Assembly: GCA_035299505.1 (NCBI GenBank)
Contig: DATGWL010000112.1
Location: 1 to 64,000 of the forward strand
Direction of reading: 5' to 3'
Length of the DNA: 64,000 bases
From: M3007 sp035299505
GTDB taxonomy: Bacteria > Bacteroidota > Bacteroidia > Chitinophagales > Saprospiraceae
The notes below the pieces were generated by a model that was given only the letters and a program-made list of their open reading frames with translations, searched no databases and was not told the DNA's origin. Positions 1 to 6,911 of this stretch are shown piece after piece. Position numbers and translations under genes: made by a program. Positions within the stretch are counted from its first letter, which is position 1. Every line of letters starts with the position of its first letter.

Positions 1-1425
1 AATCCTTCGCAGCAGAATGCGGTGAGCGCTATTTTGCACCACCGGGATGTAGCCGTGGTACATGGTCCGCCGGGCACTGGTAAAACCACCACGCTGGTAG
101 CAGCCATCAAGGCACTTGCCCAAACAGAGCAAACAGTACTGGTATCTGCACCCAGCAACACAGCAGCCGATTTACTTACGGAACGATTAGCGGCACAAGG
201 CTTGAATGTAGTACGTATCGGAAACGTGAGCCGGGTAGATGAAGCCGTAATTCAACACACCGCCGAAGCATTGCTGGCCGCTCATCCGGAGGCTAAAAAT
301 ATTAAAAAAGTAAAAATAGCTGCCGCTGAATACCGTCGCCAGGCAGCCCGTTTTAAACGCAATTTCCAGGCTGAAGACCGGCGGGAACGAGCGCATCTGA
401 AACAACAGGCCCGTGAACTCGACGATTGGGCCCGTACGCTGGAAGACCGAGTAATGGATGAGATATTGAGCAGTGCCCAGGCCATTACCTGCACGCTGGT
501 GGGGGCAGCGCATCCGCTGTTGGAAAAACGATATTTCCGAACCTGCGTTATTGACGAAGCAGCCCAGGCACTGGAGCCAGCCTGCTGGATTCCAATTGCC
601 AAAAGTAGCAGGGTTGTGCTGGCCGGCGATCCATTTCAATTGCCCCCAACCGTTAAAAATCTGGATGCCGCCCGCAAGGGTTTATCTACAACACTGATTG
701 AACGTTGCCTGGATTTACTTCCAGGTCATGTGCATTTGCTAACGGTACAATACCGGATGCACCAGGCTATTATGGCCTTTTCCAACCAATATTTTTATGG
801 TGGCGTATTGGAAGCACACCACAGCGCCGCCCACAGAACCCTATACCTGAACGATCCGGATGCGGTGGAAACCAGCGTCAGCTTTATTGACACCGCCGGT
901 TGCGGATTTGAAGAAAAACTACAGGAGTCAAACGGACAGTTACACCGAAACCCAAGCAGATTCAACCCTGAGGAAGCCCAATTACTGATAACCCACCTGA
1001 AAGGCTTACTGCATCGGATGGGCTATCCTGAACGATGGGAAATGGAAAATCCGCCTTCCGGGCCGGATATTGGCATTTTATCGCCATACCGGGAGCAGGT
1101 AAATCATCTGGAAGCCCTGGTACGGGAAGATGCCCTGCTGGCGCCATTGCTGCAAAACGGCAATATAGCCATCAATACCATCGATGGGTTCCAAGGACAG
1201 GAACGGGATGTGGTGTACATCAGCCTGGTTCGTTCCAACAACAAGCATGAAATCGGGTTCCTCCAGGACTACCGCCGAATGAATGTTGCCATGACTCGCG
1301 CGCGTATGGCATTGGTGGTTATTGGAGATTCAGCCACCATAGGAGAAAACAAGTTTTACCAGCAATTCATGGACTACTGCGCCGAGCATGGCGCTTATCG
1401 AACAGCGTGGGAATACGTTGGGTGA
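1..1425 (+). CDS. Upf1/IGHMBP2-like superfamily I helicase (5' end missing)
   Basis: The frame is open from the first base, reading NPSQQNAV before the first possible GTG at 22, so the true start lies upstream of the window. The visible 474 or so residues form the helicase core of the DNA2/NAM7/SMUBP-2 family, which unwinds nucleic acid using ATP. Motif I is GPPGTGKTTT (about nt 67-96). Motif II is IDEAAQALEP with the DEAA box, followed by GDPFQLPPT (motif III) and QYRMH (motif IV). The C-terminal RecA lobe has DGFQGQERDVV (motif V) and RRMNVAMTRAR (motif VI), so the ATPase should be intact. A charged helical insert (about residues 95-145) lies between motifs I and II, where the family carries its stalk. 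The exact substrate (RNA or DNA) cannot be told. The gene converges on the aminotransferase gene across a hairpin repeat. Confidence 0.93.
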   Translation, partial: NPSQQNAVSAILHHRDVAVVHGPPGTGKTTTLVAAIKALAQTEQTVLVSAPSNTAADLLTERLAAQGLNVVRIGNVSRVDEAVIQHTAEALLAAHPEAKNIKKVKIAAAEYRRQAARFKRNFQAEDRRERAHLKQQARELDDWARTLEDRVMDEILSSAQAITCTLVGAAHPLLEKRYFRTCVIDEAAQALEPACWIPIAKSSRVVLAGDPFQLPPTVKNLDAARKGLSTTLIERCLDLLPGHVHLLTVQYRMHQAIMAFSNQYFYGGVLEAHHSAAHRTLYLNDPDAVETSVSFIDTAGCGFEEKLQESNGQLHRNPSRFNPEEAQLLITHLKGLLHRMGYPERWEMENPPSGPDIGILSPYREQVNHLEALVREDALLAPLLQNGNIAINTIDGFQGQERDVVYISLVRSNNKHEIGFLQDYRRMNVAMTRARMALVVIGDSATIGENKFYQQFMDYCAEHGAYRTAWEYVG

Positions 1426-1430
1426 AGAAC

Positions 1431-1553
1431 ACATGATTGAAGATTACATGAGTACATGATTGAAGAGGGAGGGCGTTGCAATTGGGTTTCGTGAGTAGCC
1501 AGGCCGGGCGCTATCCCTATTCAATCATATACTCATGTAATCTTCAATCATGT
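1431..1553. repeat. 34-bp inverted repeat made of tandem ACATGATTGAAG units
   Basis: Left arm 1431-1464 and right arm 1520-1553 are reverse complements at 33 of 34 positions, and the one difference would be a G-U pair in RNA. Each arm contains two copies of a 12-base unit (ACATGATTGAAG at 1431 and 1454) around an ACATGAGT core. The 55-base loop is not repetitive. It lies between two convergent genes, so it may end transcription on both strands, though it lacks a proper T tract. Confidence 0.8.
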
Positions 1554-1555
1554 AC

Positions 1556-2743
1556 TCAACGCAGCCTTCCCAGCACTTCTTTGAGCCTGCGAACAGCTTC
1601 CCGGAGTTGCTCCTCCGAGGCCGCATAGCTGAGTCGGAAGCAATTGGGATCGCCGAAGGCAGTGCCGGATACCAGGCCTACGTAGGCGTTAGACATCACA
1701 TAGTCGCAGAAATCATCTGCATTTTGAATGGTAATATGGCCGTCGGTTTTACCGAAATAGCTACTTACATCCGGGAAAACATAGAAAGCTCCATCAGGAT
1801 GATTGGCACGAATGCCCGGCAATTCTTCCAGCATGGAAAGGACAATATCACGGCGTTCGCGGAAGGCCTCGCGCATAGCGTAGGTAGGCGCGAGATCACT
1901 CATCAGCGCAACAGCACCTGCTTTCTGGCTGAATGACGCCGCGCCGCTGGTCACTTGCCCCTGAATTTTGGTGCAAGCATCAGCAATGTATTTGGGAGCG
2001 CCCATGTAGCCCAGTCGCCAGCCAGTCATAGAAAAGCCTTTGGCAAATCCATTTACCGTAACGGTGCGGTCTTTAACCTGCGGGAACGAACCAATGCTCA
2101 CGTGTTCGTGGGTAAAATTGATGTACTCATAAATTTCGTCGCTTACCACCAGCACATGTTCATGTCCGGCCAGCACATTAGCATAAGCTTCCAGTTCTTC
2201 TCTGGTGAACACAGTTCCGGTAGGATTGCAGGGTGAGGAGAAGAGTACAAATTTGGTTTTGGGCGTAATGGCTTCAGCCAATTGTTCCGGGCTTGGTTTA
2301 AAATCACGTTCTACACCGGCATATACACACACAGGTGTACCACCAGACAACTTCACGATTTCAATGTAAGAAACCCAATATGGTGCGAAAAGCACCACTT
2401 CATCGCCAGGATTGAGCAATGCCTGACAAAGATTGTAAATGGTTTGCTTGGCGCCATTACTTACCACAATCTGTTCCGGACGGTAGTCCAGTTGATTGTC
2501 GCGTTTAAATTTTTCACTGATGGCCTTGGTCAGCTCTGGCAACCCAGCCACGGGGGTATATTTGGTGTAGCCCTCCTTCAATGCCTGGTAAGCGGCGTCT
2601 TTGATGTGTTCAGGAGTGTCAAAATCAGGTTCGCCCAAACTAAGGCTGATGACATCGTGGCCGAGTGCGCGCAATTCGCGCGCCATACGGGCCATTTTAA
2701 GGGTTTCAGATTCAGCAAGATTCAGAACGCGATCAGAAAGCAT
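1556..2743 (-). CDS. Class I PLP-dependent aminotransferase (aspartate aminotransferase-like)
   Basis: A 395-residue fold-type I aminotransferase of the bacterial aspartate aminotransferase 1b group, which moves amino groups between aspartate and 2-oxoglutarate. It has the N-terminal LSLGEPDFDTP, YTPVAGLPELT for substrate contact, PCNPTG around N173, SDEIYE with D202 binding the PLP pyridine nitrogen, and K235 in the NGFAKGFSMTGWRLGY segment as the Schiff-base lysine. FRLSYA near the C-terminus supplies the carboxylate-binding arginine. Length and motif order are normal. Start ATG at 2743 gives the usual short N-terminal arm. Related enzymes can act on glutamate/prephenate or other amino acids, so the precise donor is not certain. 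It is a single-gene unit between the sigma/anti-sigma pair and the helicase. Confidence 0.92.
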   Translation of the reverse strand: MLSDRVLNLAESETLKMARMARELRALGHDVISLSLGEPDFDTPEHIKDAAYQALKEGYTKYTPVAGLPELTKAISEKFKRDNQLDYRPEQIVVSNGAKQTIYNLCQALLNPGDEVVLFAPYWVSYIEIVKLSGGTPVCVYAGVERDFKPSPEQLAEAITPKTKFVLFSSPCNPTGTVFTREELEAYANVLAGHEHVLVVSDEIYEYINFTHEHVSIGSFPQVKDRTVTVNGFAKGFSMTGWRLGYMGAPKYIADACTKIQGQVTSGAASFSQKAGAVALMSDLAPTYAMREAFRERRDIVLSMLEELPGIRANHPDGAFYVFPDVSSYFGKTDGHITIQNADDFCDYVMSNAYVGLVSGTAFGDPNCFRLSYAASEEQLREAVRRLKEVLGRLR

Positions 2744-2809
2744 GTGAGTGGAGTGTGGAGAATGAAAAAAAGGTGATCAATATGGTTGCATTGGTGAAAT
2801 ATGGATGGG

Positions 2810-3031
2810 CTATTTTTTTACCTGGGTGTAATGCCAAACGGCCACAGAGGCCAGAATCAGGATCAACAAAATTAACGCAACAACCCAAAGTTGCAAAAAG
2901 CGGATCCCTCTCCTGGGCTTGCGCCTTGGATTGCGGTCCAGCTTTTGCTCCAGTTTCTGCCACACTTGTTCGGGTGGCTTTTCGTGGAGTTTTTGCTCGT
3001 TTTGCCTGAAAAAATCAAATATATCCGACAT
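2810..3031 (-). CDS. Small single-pass membrane protein, probable mini anti-sigma factor
   Basis: A 73-residue protein 42 bp downstream of the ECF sigma gene on the same strand. The N-terminal 45 residues are charged and helical and contain PPEQVWQKLEQKLD, which fits the PP-x3-W-x3-L-x2-L pattern I associate with N-termini of Bacteroidota anti-sigma factors. A basic stretch (RRKPRRG) precedes one strong transmembrane helix (about residues 48-67), and only a few residues follow. This predicts a cytoplasmic sigma-binding segment anchored in the inner membrane with no periplasmic sensor. Function is inferred from position and pattern only. It could also be an unrelated membrane peptide. Confidence 0.7.
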   Translation of the reverse strand: MSDIFDFFRQNEQKLHEKPPEQVWQKLEQKLDRNPRRKPRRGIRFLQLWVVALILLILILASVAVWHYTQVKK

Positions 3032-3073
3032 TACTTGTTTTATATCGCAGTTTAGGAATTTTGTTACCCACTG

Positions 3074-3601
3074 CTACAGCTCAAATTTTTTCAACAGGAT
3101 TTTCAACTTTTCCTTCGCCAGAATCAATTGGCTTTTGCTGGTATTGATGCTGATACCAAGCATTTCTGCAATCTCAATATGCTTGAATCCTTCCAGCACA
3201 TACAGGTTGAACACCGTACGGTAACCAGGCGGCAATTGATCCAGCACTTCCAGGATTTCCCTTGCAGAAATTTCCGCCTCAATGCTAAAGGTGTCCGCCT
3301 GTTCTGCCACATCCTGCTCATCTCCCGGAAAAACCAATGGCTGCACCTTGCGCAACATCATCAAACATTCATTTACCATAATCCGCCTGATCCACCCCTC
3401 AAAATTACCAGCGCCCGTATATCCCTCTACCTGCGAAAAAACCTTGTAAAATCCACTAATCAAGGCTTCTTCAGCGTCCTCTCTGCGCTTTAAATAGCGT
3501 TTGCAAACACTAAACATCAGTGGCGCATATCGCTCATACAGCCACTTCTGGGCTGCCCGATCCTGTTCCCTTAACCGTTGTAGTAATTCCTCTGTTTGCA
3601 T
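3074..3601 (-). CDS. ECF-type RNA polymerase sigma factor (sigma-70 family)
   Basis: From the ATG at 3601 (MQTEELLQRL) the protein is 175 residues, normal for an ECF sigma factor; an upstream ATG at 3619 would add six residues. Region 2 covers about residues 15-85 (YAPLMFSVCKRYL, then FEGWIRRIMVNECL), binding the core enzyme and the -10 element. Region 4 covers about 115-170 with LPPGYRTVFNLYVLEGF and the helix-turn-helix HIEIAEMLGISINTSKSQL. Such factors direct transcription of envelope or stress genes when freed from a membrane anti-sigma factor; the small gene immediately downstream is the likely partner. The target regulon cannot be read from this window. Confidence 0.93.
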   Translation of the reverse strand: MQTEELLQRLREQDRAAQKWLYERYAPLMFSVCKRYLKRREDAEEALISGFYKVFSQVEGYTGAGNFEGWIRRIMVNECLMMLRKVQPLVFPGDEQDVAEQADTFSIEAEISAREILEVLDQLPPGYRTVFNLYVLEGFKHIEIAEMLGISINTSKSQLILAKEKLKILLKKFEL

Positions 3602-3721
3602 ATCCAATTGACACGGCAAAGTTGGGAATACTCCGGCACAGAGAGGCCAACTTTGGCGGAATTTTGCACCCTATTTCTGTCCATTTGCTTAATACCCTGA
3701 TTTTGAATAATTTAAGAAACT

Positions 3722-3729
3722 CAAATATA
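3722..3729 (-). promoter_or_regulatory. Candidate -7 element for the sigma factor operon
   Basis: On the minus strand this reads TATATTTG, a perfect TAnnTTTG match, about 120 bases upstream of the sigma factor start. No clear -33 TTG is seen at the usual distance. Confidence 0.35.
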
Positions 3730-3857
3730 ACCCTATAATTAACCTGAAAATATGAAAAAACTTTTTGTCCTTTGTGTGACAAAAGTCCCAATTCCTTTTG
3801 CCCAAAAGACATTCCATTGAAAATCAATCAGATAACTAATCAACCAGTTTTTCCACT

Positions 3858-4784
3858 ATGAGTGAAAATCAGAACTCCCGTACGTACGCCATAACGGTTA
3901 CCGTCTTACTGCTCTTAGCCGCAGGAATCGGCTTTTTCTTTTGGCAAAAATCCCAAAAATATCTGGCCGAAACCCAAAAACTGGAACAGGAACGCAATAC
4001 CCTCGAGGTAGAAAAAGCGCAAATCACCAGCTCGCTGGATAGCATGACCAATGCCTATTCCAGCCTGCGCACAGAAAATGAAAGCCTGGCCGGTCGCGTA
4101 GCCGCATCCGCCCAACAAGTTCAGCAAAAAGAAACGGTGATCCGCGAAATCAAAGCTTCTACTTCCAAAGATATTGAAAGCCTTCGCGCGCAAGTGGAAG
4201 CGCTGAAAAAAACTAAAATTGAACTGGAAACCATCATCACCGGTCTTCGACTGGAAAATGAACAGCTGCGTGCTCAGGTGGAACAGCTTACTTCTGATAA
4301 CGCCCAACTAAAAGGCGCCAACACAGAACTCACCGGTCAGGTACAAGACCTTGCCAAACAACTGGAAGCACAAATCCGCAAAACCCAGTCCGCTACCTTT
4401 AAAGCCTCCGCCTTCTCGGTTCAGTGCGAACGCCGTGGCGATAAACTCACTACCCGTGCCAAAAAAGCCCGCGAAATTTTTGTGAGCTTCGACCTGGCTG
4501 ATGTACCACAAACCTATCAGGGTCAGCAAAAGCTATACATGGCCATGACCGATGAAAAAGGTGTGCCGGTAATGAGTAAATCTCCGGTAAAAACCACCAT
4601 TCATGCTCCTGCTGGTGCAGTAGACATCACGGCTCAGGAAACTAAGGATGTGAACCTCACCAACGTGCAGAGAATTTCTTTCTCCCACAAATTTGACGAA
4701 CGCCTCAAGCCCGGCAACTACGTAGTAGCCATTTACTGCGAAAAAGGCCTGCTCGGCTCCGCCACCTTCCGCCTGGGTAAATAA
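3858..4784 (+). CDS. Membrane-anchored coiled-coil protein of unknown function
   Basis: 308 residues. One transmembrane helix (about residues 9-28) is followed by a long heptad-rich coiled coil (about 30-180) with repeated LxxQVExLxxxNxxL-type segments, then a C-terminal domain of about 125 residues rich in predicted beta strands (starting near FSVQCERRGDKLTTRAKKAR and ending YCEKGLLGSATFRLGK). I do not recognise a named family. The layout suits a protein that projects a globular domain away from the inner membrane into the periplasm. It stands alone, facing a large hairpin repeat and the convergent YkuK-like gene. No catalytic motif is visible. Confidence 0.85.
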   Translation: MSENQNSRTYAITVTVLLLLAAGIGFFFWQKSQKYLAETQKLEQERNTLEVEKAQITSSLDSMTNAYSSLRTENESLAGRVAASAQQVQQKETVIREIKASTSKDIESLRAQVEALKKTKIELETIITGLRLENEQLRAQVEQLTSDNAQLKGANTELTGQVQDLAKQLEAQIRKTQSATFKASAFSVQCERRGDKLTTRAKKAREIFVSFDLADVPQTYQGQQKLYMAMTDEKGVPVMSKSPVKTTIHAPAGAVDITAQETKDVNLTNVQRISFSHKFDERLKPGNYVVAIYCEKGLLGSATFRLGK

Positions 4785-4786
4785 GA

Positions 4787-5042
4787 CGCGAAGTTGTCGA
4801 AAGACACGAAGGCGCGTGTACACAAAGGCTCTAAGGCTCGAAGGCACAAAGACGCGAAGGCACGAAGGCGCTAGAATAAAAAGTAACAGAGGGCTGGCAA
4901 ATTGCCAGCCCTCTGTGTTTCACAGGCAGCGTAGCTGCCCTCTTAATACCTTCGCGCCTTTGTGCCTTCGCGTCTTTGTGCCTTCGAGCCTTCGAGCCTT
5001 TGTGTATACGCAGCTTTGTGCCTTCAAGCAACTTAGTGCCTT
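4787..5042. repeat. Large inverted repeat of tandem GAAGGCAC/GACGCGAAGG units with internal hairpins
   Basis: The left arm (about 4787-4870) consists of variants of GAAGGCACAAAG and GACGCGAAGGCACGAAGG. The right arm (about 4950-5042) is its reverse complement with scattered differences. The loop holds a perfect 15-bp stem (4886-4900 with 4902-4916) and a smaller GGCAGC/GCTGCC hairpin (4925-4939). The whole element is about 256 bases, fills the gap between two convergent genes, and has no plausible coding sequence. Confidence 0.85.
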
Positions 5043-5043
5043 A

Positions 5044-5514
5044 TCACACGAATTTATCAGCGCATGAGGAGGAGGCGAACGCATCCGGCTTGGCTTTGAA
5101 CACAAAACCCATGCTGAGTATGTAGCCCATGGCTTCTTTTAAAGCTGTATTGCTCTCAAAAGCCGGATCAGTATTGATATCGGCATGCACCTCAAGCGCT
5201 ACATCATAACGATCAAGCAATTCGCAAAGCGAATAAGCTACCTCTACCGAACGACCAACCTCCAAAATCATGCGCTCCCTGAGCGACATCTGGCGGGTCA
5301 TTTTTTCATTGGAGATAAACATAAATCCGCCCCTTTTCTCCCGAAGGAATACGATTACCGTAGCAAAATGCACTTCTTCTCCAATCACTTGTGAATCAGT
5401 GCCAATGCAAACCTTTAATTGGTAACCAGCTGCAGATTCCCTTCGAATGGTTTCCTCTACAGCCTCCAGAAGCGGTTTGTCAATCCGTTGTCCGTTGAGT
5501 CTTCTCCAGTTCAT
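5044..5514 (-). CDS. YkuK/DUF458 family ribonuclease H-like protein
   Basis: From the ATG at 5514 (MNWRRLNGQRIDKPLLEAVE) the protein is 156 residues, typical of this family; the longer open frame upstream runs through a GTGAGTGA repeat and is probably not translated. The pattern KVCIGTDSQV near residue 35 carries the conserved aspartate of an RNase H-like fold, with EVHADINTDP further on supplying more acidic residues. The family resembles RNase H-type nucleases by structure prediction, but its cellular role is not established. It converges on the coiled-coil gene across the GAAGGC repeat. Confidence 0.8.
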   Translation of the reverse strand: MNWRRLNGQRIDKPLLEAVEETIRRESAAGYQLKVCIGTDSQVIGEEVHFATVIVFLREKRGGFMFISNEKMTRQMSLRERMILEVGRSVEVAYSLCELLDRYDVALEVHADINTDPAFESNTALKEAMGYILSMGFVFKAKPDAFASSSCADKFV

Positions 5515-5532
5515 AGTGAGTGAGTGAGTGAA
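5515..5532. repeat. GTGA tetranucleotide tract next to a start codon
   Basis: About four copies of GTGA/GAGT lie directly against the ATG of the YkuK-like gene, reading CACT-CACT-CACT on the coding (minus) strand. The same unit occurs near 15076 and 38281. Confidence 0.75.
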
Positions 5533-5756
5533 CTTAGTTTCTATCCTTTGCCTTTTATTCTTTTTTCCCTCAAAAGTGCAGATTTTTAAGAAAAAAACAG
5601 CGGCGAAACTCAAAATTAATATCCAATTAATCTATCAAACCGCCAAACACGGATATTAAACCCTGAACAGGCGGTTGCAGTTCCTTTTTTTGAAAATAAA
5701 ATCGGATTAGTTGTGGTATTAACTTGATTGCCGGAATTTTGCAGTGTACTTGACCT

Positions 5757-6863
5757 ATGATCGAACAACAAATATCTCCACAAGGGCAAAATGCCATCCA
5801 ACCGGACCGCCCTAAAAAGGCGCTGCACAACCGGGTTAATCGTCGCGAACTCAAGGAACGGATGAAAAACGACGCCGTAAAAAGAGTTACGCTTTCCTTC
5901 TACAGATACAGCCATATCGCGGATCCAGTAGCGTTTCGAAACGAACTGTACCGCTGGTGGGATGCTCTCGGGGTACTGGGTCGCACCTACCTTGCACAGG
6001 AGGGCATCAACGCCCAGATTGCTGTTCCGGAAGAAAACTTCGAGCAGTTCAAGTTACTCATGAACTCATACGATATCTTTCGGGGCATGCGACTCAACAT
6101 CGCCGTGGAGGCAGAAGGAAAGTCTTTCTTCGCCCTAACCATCAAGGTGAAAGATAAAATTGTGGCCGACGGCATTGACGATCCTACGTTCGATCCCTCC
6201 CAAACCGGCACTCACCTGAATGCGGAAGCATGGAACGAAGCCTGCCAGGAACCCGGCGTCATCATTGTGGATATGCGCAACCACTACGAGAGTGAGGTAG
6301 GGCATTTCGAAAACGCCATTACGCCGGATGTAACCACCTTTCGCGAAGAATTACCCCTCGTAGCCGATATGCTGGAAGAACACAAGGATAAAAAAATCCT
6401 GATGTACTGCACAGGCGGTATCCGCTGCGAAAAAGCCAGCGCATACATGAAATACAAAGGTTTTGAGAACGTATTTCAGTTGGAAGGAGGTATCATTGAA
6501 TACGACCGCCAGGTAAAAGCCAAAGGACTCTCCAATAAATTCATTGGTAAAAACTTCGTCTTCGACGAACGCCTGGGCGAACGAATCAGCCCCGACATCA
6601 TTGCCCAATGCCACCAATGCGGCAAACCAGCCGATACACATACCAACTGCGCCAACTTATACTGCCATATCCTTTTCATCCAATGTGAAGAATGCAGTAA
6701 AAAACATGCCGGCTGCTGCTCAGATAAATGCATGGATTTCAATGCTTTACCAGCAGAAATGCAAAAGCAACAAGCCCCCGGTATGGTATTCAACGGCTCT
6801 AAATTCGGTAAGGGCGCCTACAAGGCTTTCCGAAAGGCCGGAGGCTCTCTACAGGGAGAATAA
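5757..6863 (+). CDS. trhO: tRNA uridine(34) hydroxylase TrhO (rhodanese family)
   Basis: 368 residues, close to the usual 350 of the YceA/UPF0176 family, which makes 5-hydroxyuridine at the wobble position of tRNA in an oxygen-dependent reaction. An N-terminal acylphosphatase-like domain (about 45-135, with YLAQEGINAQIAVP) precedes a rhodanese domain (about 155-260). The active-site loop YCTGGIRCEKA carries C218 and C224. The C-terminal part has several cysteines (CHQCGKPADTHTNC, CEECSKKHAGCC), probably metal-binding, as is common in this family. The start at 5757 leaves a 40-residue polar leader; a later start near MKNDAVKRV is possible. The membrane glycosyltransferase-like gene begins 48 bp downstream. 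Confidence 0.93.
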   Translation: MIEQQISPQGQNAIQPDRPKKALHNRVNRRELKERMKNDAVKRVTLSFYRYSHIADPVAFRNELYRWWDALGVLGRTYLAQEGINAQIAVPEENFEQFKLLMNSYDIFRGMRLNIAVEAEGKSFFALTIKVKDKIVADGIDDPTFDPSQTGTHLNAEAWNEACQEPGVIIVDMRNHYESEVGHFENAITPDVTTFREELPLVADMLEEHKDKKILMYCTGGIRCEKASAYMKYKGFENVFQLEGGIIEYDRQVKAKGLSNKFIGKNFVFDERLGERISPDIIAQCHQCGKPADTHTNCANLYCHILFIQCEECSKKHAGCCSDKCMDFNALPAEMQKQQAPGMVFNGSKFGKGAYKAFRKAGGSLQGE

Positions 6864-6911
6864 CTTAAAGAAAGAAAAATTCCCGTTCTTTCGCCGACCA
6901 AACTATCCGCT

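Noticed and set aside
4816..5067. Open frames through the GAAGGC repeat element
   Set aside because: The translations are low-complexity repeats on both strands, produced by the tandem units.
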